Position numbers and translations under genes: made by a program. Source: Comamonadaceae bacterium (GTDB lineage: Bacteria; Pseudomonadota; Gammaproteobacteria; Burkholderiales; Burkholderiaceae_C). From it: 16,727 bases of DNA. The stretch spans positions 1-16,727 of the forward strand of contig CANCCE010000037.1 in the NCBI GenBank assembly GCA_947374505.1, read 5' to 3'. Under the pieces are notes generated by a model, which saw only the letters and a program-made list of their open reading frames with translations, was not told where the DNA came from and made no database searches. This document shows positions 7,707-14,621 of this stretch, in pieces (position 1 is the stretch's first letter; every line of letters begins with the position of its first letter).

Positions 7707-8738
7707 TCACATGGAATTTTTGATGCCGGCAGACGTGATGATCTTGGCGTATTTGTCGGATTCACGTTTAAGAATTTCATCAAATTGCGCCGGCGTATTG
7801 CCCACCACCGTCATGCCCTCGTTGTCGAGTTTTTCTTTCAGGGCGGGCTGCTTGAGGATCAGCGCAATTTCTTGGCGTAATTTATAAATGACCTCTTTGG
7901 GTGTGCCGCTGGGGGCGAGCATGCCATACCAATTGTTCATGTCAAAGCCGGGCAGCTCTTCAGAAACGGTGGGCAAATCGGGTGCGATGGAGGTTCGCTC
8001 CAGACTGGTGACCCCCAGCGCTTTCAGCTTACCTGCTTTGATCAGCGGTAAAGCTTGCAACACGTTCATGAAGTAAACCTGCACGACGCCTGCCAGCAGA
8101 TCATTCACGGCCGGTCCGGCACCTTTGTAGGCGACATGCAGCATCTTGGTGCCAGCCATCAAATTAAAGAGCTCTGCGCTCAAGTGCGGAAGTGAGCCGT
8201 TCCCGGCCGATCCCACATTGAGACTGCCTGGACGCGCACGGGCAAGCTCAATGAGCTCTTTAACCGTTTTGACGTTCAAGCCCGGATGGGTGACTAGCAC
8301 CAAGGGGCCGGAGGCCAACAGGCTGACGGCACTCAAGTCACGGGCTTGGTCATAGCGCAAGTTTTGGTACAGCGAGGGGTTGGCGGCAAAGCCCGCAGGC
8401 ACCACCAAAAGGGTCAGTCCATCGGGCGCGGCCTTGGCCACGAAGGCGGCACCAATGGTGCCGTTGGCCCCATTTTTGTTGTCCACGTAAACGGGTTGCT
8501 GGAAGACTTCACTCAGCTTTTGTCCAATGGCTCTGGACAAAATGTCGGTGCCGCCGCCAGGCGGGTAGGGATTGACAATTTTGATGGGACCACTGGGATA
8601 GTTCAACGCAGCCGTGCTTTGGGCCTGCGTCGCGGTGCTCCAGCCCAACACAACCAAGCCCGTCAGGATTCCGCTCAATAGTCTAGAAAACTTGTTCAAG
8701 CCAGTCGCCATAAAACACGGTTGTGGTGTTGGTGTCAT
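7707..8738 (-). CDS. Bug-family (TTT) substrate-binding protein of the fused UGSC cassette
   Basis: A 343-residue periplasmic binding protein. The N-terminus is a Sec-type signal peptide: basic KFSR, a hydrophobic SGILTGLVVLGW stretch, then TATQAQ as a likely cleavage region near residue 40. Family motifs follow: IKIVNPYPPGGGTD, VYVDNKNGANGT, HVAYKGAGPAVNDLLAG and LPTVSEELPGF. ATG 8738 gives the full frame; ATG 8711 would also leave an intact signal peptide and neither has a good ribosome-binding site. It precedes the fused UGSC gene on the same strand, mirroring the order in the convergent cassette. No permease subunits are nearby, so it may use a shared TctAB or act as an extracytoplasmic sensor. 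The ligand is unknown. Confidence 0.93.
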   Translation of the reverse strand: MTPTPQPCFMATGLNKFSRLLSGILTGLVVLGWSTATQAQSTAALNYPSGPIKIVNPYPPGGGTDILSRAIGQKLSEVFQQPVYVDNKNGANGTIGAAFVAKAAPDGLTLLVVPAGFAANPSLYQNLRYDQARDLSAVSLLASGPLVLVTHPGLNVKTVKELIELARARPGSLNVGSAGNGSLPHLSAELFNLMAGTKMLHVAYKGAGPAVNDLLAGVVQVYFMNVLQALPLIKAGKLKALGVTSLERTSIAPDLPTVSEELPGFDMNNWYGMLAPSGTPKEVIYKLRQEIALILKQPALKEKLDNEGMTVVGNTPAQFDEILKRESDKYAKIITSAGIKNSM

Positions 8739-9071
8739 GATTTTTGATTCAGGGCATCAAGGGCTAATGAGCACTTATTTTGCGTTGTAGTTTGACCTCA
8801 ATTAGTTTTTGAGATTAGCAGATTCAATGATGAAGTGCAATATTGCTGAGTATGATTTCCAATCGAAAGGTTTGTATTTAACTCAAACTCTTCCGGGTGA
8901 AATTTCTGAGGATTCCCTTAAGATTAAATCAGCATGGCGGGCGGTCGATGCGGGCGAGTGCAAGAAGATATGATCGCCCTCAAGTTTGAACAGTCCGCCC
9001 TTGGTCAGTGACATCTTGAACTTGTGGCCCCCGCTGAAACGCTCCCAAAGTCCCTGTCTTTTATTTGTCGA
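8739..9071. other. Divergent intergenic region between Bug/UGSC operon (-) and selA operon (+)
   Basis: These 333 bp must hold the start signals for both divergent units. The part nearest the Bug gene (8739-8930) is clearly AT-richer than its surroundings, as promoter DNA often is. A perfect 10-bp palindrome GCAATATTGC lies at 8837-8846 and could be an operator. On the minus strand TTGCAC and TAATCT, 17 nt apart, overlap this area and could be a weak sigma-70 promoter. No regulator gene adjoins. The right part (about 8883-9080) contains a minus-strand open frame that might be a gene remnant but is not convincing as a gene. Confidence 0.45.
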
Positions 9072-10631
9072 ATGAATCACCCATTGATCTCGAGTTTAGA
9101 AACTGACCCGCGTCGCCATTTGGCTTCCATCGATGAGTTGATCCAAAGCCCTGAGGCCTTGGGTTGGATCAATGAGTTTGGCCGGCCCATCGTTCTCAAA
9201 GCGCTTCATGGGGTGATCCAAGACGCACGCGAGGACATCGAGGCGACGCTCAAAGCAAAATCAACACGCGCCTTGAATGAGCTTGCGCCAGAGTCTGATC
9301 AGTCCAATACCCCAGTTTCGCGGCAAGAGCACAGGCGTTTGCAAAACAGACAAGACTTGATGCATGCATGCCACCAAAGACTTTTGGCCCAGAGCGAGCC
9401 TCATCTCAAAGAGGTCATCAACTTGACGGGCACGGTGCTTCACACCAATTTCGGTCGAGCTTTGTACGCTCAAGCAGCGATCGATGCGGCAACCCTTGCC
9501 ATGCGGGCGAGCGTGAACCTTGAGTACGACCTGAACACGGGTAAACGAGGTGAGCGTGATGACCATGTGGAGTCGCTCTTGTGTGAGCTCACGGGTGCTC
9601 AGGCAGCCACCGTGGTGAACAACAATGCTGCGGCGGTGCTCTTGAGTTTGAGCACCTTGGCTCAGCGCAAAGAAGTCTTACTCTCTCGCGGTGAGTTGGT
9701 CGAGATTGGAGGCTCCTTTCGAATTCCTGATGTGATGAAACGCGCCGGGGCGGTGTTGAAAGAAGTGGGCACCACCAACCGCACCCATTTGAAAGATTTC
9801 AAAGAGAACATCACCCCCAAAGTTGCTGCGCTCATGAAGGTGCACACGTCCAATTATTCCATTCAAGGTTTCACCGCAGAGGTGAGCGTTGAAGAGCTGA
9901 GCCGACTGGCCCAAGCGCATGCACTCCCCTTGATCGTGGACTTGGGCAGTGGAACCTTGATGGACATGAACGTGTTGGGCTTGGCGCATGAGCCCACGGT
10001 GGCCGAGGTGATGCGCTCGGGTGCCCATGTGGTGACCTTCAGTGGGGACAAGTTACTTGGTGGACCCCAGTGCGGCATCATTGTGGGAGACAAAGCGCTC
10101 ATTGAGCGAGTCCGAAAAAACCCACTGCGTCGCGCGCTCAGACTTGACAAAGTGATGATCGCCGCTTTAGAGGCAACTTTGAAGTTGTATTTGAATCCTG
10201 AAAAAGTCCAACATGACTTGCCTACTTTGAGACTCTTCAAGCGGCAGGCCGGTGCCATTGAAGCCCAATGCCGAAGGCTCTTGCCGCTGGTGCAAAAAGC
10301 GCTGATTGGAAAAGCGCTGGTCTCAATCGAACCCTGTGCGAGCCAAGTCGGTAGCGGTGCTTTGCCTGTGCAAACGATGCCCAGTTTTGCCTTGATCATC
10401 AAGCCTCTCAAGCCTCTCAAGCCTCTCAAGCCTCTCAAGTCGATCAAGCCGACGCTGACGATGACGATGAGCGAGCAGGCGTTGGAGCGGATGTTCAGGC
10501 AGCTCTCCACGCCTGTCCTGGGGCGCCTGCAAAAGGGCCAGCTGGTGCTGGATTTGCGCTGTTTAGAGGAGCGCCAAGAGCAGCTTTTCTGTGCGGCCCT
10601 GTCACCAATGGTGACGACCTCACGGCCCTAA
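9072..10631 (+). CDS. selA: L-seryl-tRNA(Sec) selenium transferase
   Basis: SelA converts Ser-tRNA(Sec) to Sec-tRNA(Sec) using selenophosphate, as a PLP enzyme in a large homo-oligomer. The 519-residue product shows the SelA-specific NLTGTVLHTNFGRA segment, the VNNNAAAVLL motif, and the PLP lysine K327 in SGDKLLGGPQ. The C-terminal region ends with GRLQKGQLVLDLRCLEE, as expected. The N-terminal tRNA-binding domain is present. The frame extends to GTG 9024, but ATG 9072 gives the conventional N-terminus; no good ribosome-binding site marks either. It is longer than E. coli SelA (463 residues), partly through an insert containing four KPL repeats at residues 444-455. selB starts 4 bp after its stop. 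Confidence 0.97.
   Translation: MNHPLISSLETDPRRHLASIDELIQSPEALGWINEFGRPIVLKALHGVIQDAREDIEATLKAKSTRALNELAPESDQSNTPVSRQEHRRLQNRQDLMHACHQRLLAQSEPHLKEVINLTGTVLHTNFGRALYAQAAIDAATLAMRASVNLEYDLNTGKRGERDDHVESLLCELTGAQAATVVNNNAAAVLLSLSTLAQRKEVLLSRGELVEIGGSFRIPDVMKRAGAVLKEVGTTNRTHLKDFKENITPKVAALMKVHTSNYSIQGFTAEVSVEELSRLAQAHALPLIVDLGSGTLMDMNVLGLAHEPTVAEVMRSGAHVVTFSGDKLLGGPQCGIIVGDKALIERVRKNPLRRALRLDKVMIAALEATLKLYLNPEKVQHDLPTLRLFKRQAGAIEAQCRRLLPLVQKALIGKALVSIEPCASQVGSGALPVQTMPSFALIIKPLKPLKPLKPLKSIKPTLTMTMSEQALERMFRQLSTPVLGRLQKGQLVLDLRCLEERQEQLFCAALSPMVTTSRP
10401..10436 (+). repeat. Four tandem 9-bp repeats inside selA
   Basis: The unit aagcctctc occurs four times perfectly in tandem, encoding Lys-Pro-Leu four times, and is followed by a degenerate KSIKP. 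It lies between the FALII strand and the C-terminal MSEQALERMFRQL helix of SelA. Being a multiple of three, copy changes would keep the frame. Confidence 0.95.
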
Positions 10632-10635
10632 GAAA

Positions 10636-12564
10636 ATGATCATTGCAACTGCAGGGCACATTGATCACGGCAAGACCTCTTTGGTCAAAGCCTTGACCGC
10701 GATAGACACCGATCGACTGCCAGAAGAAAAAAAACGCGGCATTTCCATTGAGCCTGGATTTGCGCATTTGAATGTGAATGCGCAGTTGAGTCTGGACTTT
10801 GTGGATGTGCCGGGGCACGAAAAATTCATTCATCAAATGCTTTGCGGCTCCTACGCTTGCGATCATCTGTTGTTGATTGTCGCGGCCGATGACGGCGTCA
10901 TGCCCCAGACCTTGGAGCATTTGTCCATCGTCTCTCTCTTGAGCGCTCAAGGCGCCACCTTGGTCGTGACCAAAGTCGATCGAGTCACGCCTGAACGGGT
11001 GTTAGAAGTTCAATCGGCCTCACATGCTTTGCTTGAGAATGCCGGCTTTCGCGAAGCCTCGTGTTTTGCCGTTTCTTGTCTTACCGGTGAGGGTATCCCG
11101 GCTCTCAAAGCACACTTGAAAGCCTTGGGTGAAGCGTTCAATCCCAAGATTGCGCAAGATGCTGCGCTGCCACGGTTTTTGATTGACCGGGTGTTCACCT
11201 TGGCGGGTTCAGGTACTGTGGTGACGGGCACGCTCATGGCCGGGACCTTGACGCCGGGTGACGACATGGTGCTGATGCCCCACCATCTCAGCACCAAAAT
11301 CCGCCGCCTTCACCGCCACCATGAAAGCACCACAAAGGTGGTGAGTGGCGAGCGTTGCGCTGTGAACTTGACCCAGCTACAAACATCAGAGATCCAGCGC
11401 GGTGACTGGTTGGTGAGCGGGCGTTTGGCGCGGGCAAGTTCAAGCATGACGCTTGATCTCGAACTCTTAACGCTAGACCCCCCCCTTCTTAAACATGGTT
11501 CAAGTGTGCATTGGCACCACGGGGCCAGTGATGTGCTGGGAAAGATCTTATGGCCTCAAAACACCACGCTGGTCGCTGGCCGGCGCACGCTGGTTCAACT
11601 CAAGTTGCCGGCACCCTGCTTTGCCGTGCACGGGGACCGCTTCATCATCCGGGACCAATCGGCACAAAAGACGCTTGGGGGTGGCCGGGTGATCGATCCC
11701 ATGGTCGTCGCCAAGCGCCGCGCGCCTGAGCGCAAAGTCGTCATGGAAGCACTCGCGCAAGACACCCCCCAAGCGGCCATGCAGGCCTTGCTGAGCGGCT
11801 TGCCTTTTGGTGTCGATTTGAATTGGTTTGAGTCCATCTTTGCGTTGAGGTCTGATGAAGTTTTGGCCTTGCTGCCTGAGGATGTTTGGCAGCCCAAAGC
11901 GAATGCCAAAGCAAGGCTTGCGCTGAAGATCCATTGGCTTGACCATCACGCGTTGAAAATGCAAGAGGGACTGAGGAGTTTTCATCAGCAACACCCCACG
12001 TGGGTCGGCATGAACAGTGCCACATGGTTGTCTCAGCTCAAGTCGCCGTGGTCGCAGGAGGTGCTGGACGCGCTGCTGGGCTGCTGGGTGCAAAGCGACT
12101 GGTTGGTGGTCTCTGGCAACAAAGTCAGGTTGCAAGAGCACCAAGTGGTTGAGCCCGCGCTCGACGCCAAAATGTGGCAAGAGGTGCAGGCTGCCATGAT
12201 GAAATCCAAGCCCTTGATCCCCAGCGTTCGCGAGTTGTCCGTAGAGCTCAATCGATCCATACACTTGCTCAGAGACTTTTTGAATAGATACGCTCAAAGA
12301 GACGATTTGATCAAAGTGACGCCCGAGCGTTTTGCGCTGCCAAGCCTGATGCGGGACTTTGCAAAACATGCCCTGACCTTGGCTGCAAGCCAGCCCAATG
12401 CCTGCTTCAGTGCTGCGCAGTTTCGCGATGTATCTGGAGTCGGTCGAACGTTGGCGATTGAAATTTTGGAGTGCTTGGATCGATTGCGGGTGACCCTGAG
12501 AACAGGTGGCGACAGGCGGTTTTTGGGATTTGAGAAAATCCCCCTCTTAAGGAGCGTGTCTTGA
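10636..12564 (+). CDS. selB: Selenocysteine-specific elongation factor SelB
   Basis: SelB is the GTPase that delivers Sec-tRNA(Sec) to the ribosome at UGA codons followed by a SECIS hairpin. The 642-residue protein has G1 GHIDHGKT (7-14), the SelB-typical GISIEPGFAHL switch region (35-45), G3 DVPGH (57-61) and G4 TKVD (112-115). EF-Tu-like domains II and III follow. The long C-terminal part, from about residue 370, corresponds to the winged-helix domains that bind the SECIS RNA. It is slightly longer than E. coli SelB (614 residues). It starts at ATG 10636, 4 bp after selA. Its stop overlaps the TTG start of the next gene (TTGA, 12561-12564). Its targets presumably include the two UGSC mRNAs close by. 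Confidence 0.97.
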   Translation: MIIATAGHIDHGKTSLVKALTAIDTDRLPEEKKRGISIEPGFAHLNVNAQLSLDFVDVPGHEKFIHQMLCGSYACDHLLLIVAADDGVMPQTLEHLSIVSLLSAQGATLVVTKVDRVTPERVLEVQSASHALLENAGFREASCFAVSCLTGEGIPALKAHLKALGEAFNPKIAQDAALPRFLIDRVFTLAGSGTVVTGTLMAGTLTPGDDMVLMPHHLSTKIRRLHRHHESTTKVVSGERCAVNLTQLQTSEIQRGDWLVSGRLARASSSMTLDLELLTLDPPLLKHGSSVHWHHGASDVLGKILWPQNTTLVAGRRTLVQLKLPAPCFAVHGDRFIIRDQSAQKTLGGGRVIDPMVVAKRRAPERKVVMEALAQDTPQAAMQALLSGLPFGVDLNWFESIFALRSDEVLALLPEDVWQPKANAKARLALKIHWLDHHALKMQEGLRSFHQQHPTWVGMNSATWLSQLKSPWSQEVLDALLGCWVQSDWLVVSGNKVRLQEHQVVEPALDAKMWQEVQAAMMKSKPLIPSVRELSVELNRSIHLLRDFLNRYAQRDDLIKVTPERFALPSLMRDFAKHALTLAASQPNACFSAAQFRDVSGVGRTLAIEILECLDRLRVTLRTGGDRRFLGFEKIPLLRSVS

Positions 12565-13478
12565 GCAAAAAATACGATTTGATCATTGTCGGTTCTGGCA
12601 TGGCAGGACTCTGTTGTGCAAAAGCGGCGCTGGCCAAGGGCCTTCAAGTCGCCCTCCTGGAAGCGCAAATGTTTGGTGGCTTGATCATCAACGTCAATCA
12701 TTTGGATCCGGGCCTTGGCGACAACGAGTGCAGTGGTGGTGCCGATTTGGCCGCCACTTGGGTGAGCGACTTGAGCGACCTGGGTTTGGACCTCATGTAC
12801 GAGGGCGCCATCGGCTTGGATTTGACAGACGGTATTGAGTTGCAAACGGCAACAGAAACCCTGCGCGCGCGCGCATTGGTGGTGGCCTCCGGTGCGCGCT
12901 TGAAGCGCTTGGGGCTGCCCCGTGAAGAGGACTTGACTGGCAAAGGCGTGTCACAGTGCGCCGATTGCGATGGCCCCATGTTCCACCAGCAAGAGGTGGT
13001 GGTGGTGGGGGGGGGTGACTCCGCAGCCCAGGAAGCCTTGGTGTTGGCGCAGTTTTGTTCTCGCGTGCATTGGGTCCACCGCGGTGCTGAGCTCAGCGCG
13101 CGAGCTTCGTTGGTGCAAGCCGCTCAAGCCAACAAAAAAATTGAAATGTATTTGCAAACCGAAGTGGTGTCGCTCTTGGGAGACGACATAATCACGGGAG
13201 TTGAGCTTAAAAATAGCAGTCTTCAAACCCAGACTTTGCCGTGCCAAGGGTTCTTCGCTTTCGTGGGACTCACGCCCAATGTGGATTGGCTCTGCGGGCA
13301 ATTGACCTTGTCTCAAAGCGGTGGGGTCTTGGTCAGTGAAAACCTGGCGACGTCTTATCCTGGCATTTATGCCATCGGGGCGGTCAGAGATGGGTTTGGC
13401 GGTTTGTTGAAGGACGCCATGGAAGACGCCCAGCGCGTGGTCCATGAAGTCGCTGACCAATTGGGCGAAGATGGTTGA
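12561..13478 (+). CDS. Thioredoxin-reductase-like FAD/NAD(P)H disulfide oxidoreductase
   Basis: A 305-residue flavoprotein of the low-Mr thioredoxin reductase family. It has the N-terminal FAD motif GSGMAG (11-16), the redox-active pair C133/C136 in QCADCDGP, the NAD(P)H motif GGGDSA (150-155) and an HRG segment after it. The C-terminal FAD segment reads YAIGAVRDG, where typical TrxR has G-D; the Asp that contacts FAD is replaced by Ala. It starts at TTG 12561, overlapping the selB stop, with AAGGAG (12549-12554) 6 nt upstream; no ATG gives an intact FAD motif. It lies between selB and the tRNA-Sec gene, so a role in selenoprotein reduction or selenium metabolism is likely. General thioredoxin reduction remains possible. 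Confidence 0.9.
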   Translation: MSKKYDLIIVGSGMAGLCCAKAALAKGLQVALLEAQMFGGLIINVNHLDPGLGDNECSGGADLAATWVSDLSDLGLDLMYEGAIGLDLTDGIELQTATETLRARALVVASGARLKRLGLPREEDLTGKGVSQCADCDGPMFHQQEVVVVGGGDSAAQEALVLAQFCSRVHWVHRGAELSARASLVQAAQANKKIEMYLQTEVVSLLGDDIITGVELKNSSLQTQTLPCQGFFAFVGLTPNVDWLCGQLTLSQSGGVLVSENLATSYPGIYAIGAVRDGFGGLLKDAMEDAQRVVHEVADQLGEDG

Positions 13479-13487
13479 TTGAATTGA

Positions 13488-13579
13488 GGAGGGGATGCGT
13501 TCCTGGTGGAGCGGCCGGACTTCAAACCCGGTGAAGGCTGTTATCAGTCTTGCGTGGGTTCGACTCCCACTCCCTTCCG
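13488..13579 (+). tRNA. selC: tRNA-Sec (UCA anticodon)
   Basis: The 92-nt RNA folds as a bacterial selenocysteine tRNA. The acceptor stem has 8 bp (13488-13495 with 13571-13578, one G-U) and the T stem 5 bp (13554-13558 with 13566-13570), giving the diagnostic 13-bp stack. The D stem has 6 bp (13498-13503 with 13508-13513) with a 4-nt loop. The anticodon UCA is at 13522-13524. The long variable arm has 7 bp (13534-13540 with 13545-13551) and a UUAU loop. Discriminator is G13579; CCA is not encoded (CCC follows). The anticodon stem closes with an A13519/C13527 mismatch and starts with G-U. It begins 9 bp after the TrxR-like stop, so it may be processed out of the sel operon transcript. Confidence 0.97.
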
Positions 13580-13582
13580 CCC

Positions 13583-13590
13583 TTTTTTTT
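13583..13590 (+). terminator. T8 tract after selC, possible terminator
   Basis: A run of eight T residues begins 4 nt after the tRNA 3' end and precedes the next gene by 21 bp. The tRNA's own acceptor/T-arm structure could act as the upstream stem, but no dedicated hairpin adjoins the tract, so termination is only plausible. Confidence 0.4.
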
Positions 13591-13611
13591 GATGACTTAA
13601 AGGAACTCCGC

Positions 13612-14523
13612 ATGCTGAACCCAGACCAGAAAAAAGATTTTGACGCGTTGCTGCCCGGGCAGTCGACCGAGGCCGGCGCCAGCCGCCGCACGGCACTGAA
13701 AGCCGCCTTGGGCGTGGGCTATGCGGCGGCCGCGATGCCACTGATGGCGCAGACGGCGATCAAAACCTCCTCCGAAGGATTGACCACGGGCGAGATCACT
13801 TACGAGGTCAACGGCTTCAAGGTGCCGGCGTTCTTTGCGGCCCCTGTAGGCAAAACCAATTTGCCCGTGGTGTTGGTCATCCATGAGATCTTTGGTGTGC
13901 ACCAATACATCGCCGACACCGCCCGCCGCTTTGCCCGAGCCGGCTATCTGGCCATTGCGCCTGAGTTGTTTGCGCGTCAAGGTGACCCGGCCATGTACGG
14001 GGAGATGGCCAAGCTGATGTCCGAAGTGGTTGCCAAAACACCGGATGCAGAGGTCATGGCTGACCTGGACGGCGCGGTGAACTGGGCGACCCAGCACGGC
14101 GGCAACGCAGACAAAGTGGCCATCACTGGTTTTTGCTGGGGTGGTCGCATCACTTGGTTGTACGCGCAGCAAAGTCAAAAGGTCAAAGCCGGTGTCGCTT
14201 GGTATGGCCGCTTGGTGGGTGAATCGTCAGTGCTGAACCCCAAGCATCCGTTGGATTTGGCGGCCATGCAAAAGGCGCCGGTGCTCGGCTTGTACGGCGG
14301 ACAAGACAGCGGCATTCCGCTTGACACGGTCAATCAGATGAAGGTCGCACTGGCGGCCGCGGGCAGTGCCGGCAACGCAGCCGCGAAGGGTTGCGAGTTC
14401 GTGGTCTATCCCGAAGTTGGCCACGCTTTTCATGCCGACTACCGCCCTAGTTATCGTGCCGAGGCCGCGCAAGACGGCTTCAAACGCGCGATCGCTTGGT
14501 TCAAGTCCCACGGCGTCGCTTGA
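13612..14523 (+). CDS. Dienelactone hydrolase family protein, probably Tat-exported
   Basis: A 303-residue alpha/beta hydrolase. The N-terminus has a twin-arginine signal (SRRTALKAALG, residues 24-34) and a hydrophobic Ala-rich stretch ending at MAQ (45-47), so export to the periplasm is predicted. The catalytic triad of dienelactone hydrolases is visible: C175 in GFCWGG, D232 in YGGQDSG and H271 in EVGHAFH, with the family's E92 in HEIFG. The family hydrolyses lactones or esters such as dienelactone; the substrate here is unknown. The frame runs back into the tRNA-Sec gene (to 13495), but ATG 13612 with AAGGA (13600-13604) 7 nt upstream is clearly the start. It is not obviously part of the selenium system. 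Confidence 0.93.
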   Translation: MLNPDQKKDFDALLPGQSTEAGASRRTALKAALGVGYAAAAMPLMAQTAIKTSSEGLTTGEITYEVNGFKVPAFFAAPVGKTNLPVVLVIHEIFGVHQYIADTARRFARAGYLAIAPELFARQGDPAMYGEMAKLMSEVVAKTPDAEVMADLDGAVNWATQHGGNADKVAITGFCWGGRITWLYAQQSQKVKAGVAWYGRLVGESSVLNPKHPLDLAAMQKAPVLGLYGGQDSGIPLDTVNQMKVALAAAGSAGNAAAKGCEFVVYPEVGHAFHADYRPSYRAEAAQDGFKRAIAWFKSHGVA

Positions 14524-14621
14524 TGGGCTGACCGCAGACGCTGGATAATAGGAATCCATCGTCCGGTTGGCCGCTCTTGGCTACCGGGCTTCTTTGTCGG
14601 TCCTTGGTAATTGGCGTTTAT
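14524..14621. other. Short intergenic gap before ZIP transporter
   Basis: This 98-bp spacer holds no gene I can support and no convincing promoter or hairpin. The downstream frame is open back to a TTG at 14577, so part of it could be coding if that start is used. Confidence 0.4.

Noticed and set aside
10401..10436. CRISPR-like or intergenic repeat
   Set aside because: The units are contiguous 9-mers without spacers and lie in frame inside selA.
13495..13611. N-terminal extension of the dienelactone hydrolase into the tRNA-Sec gene
   Set aside because: The extension translates tRNA sequence; ATG 13612 has a good ribosome-binding site and places the Tat signal at the N-terminus.
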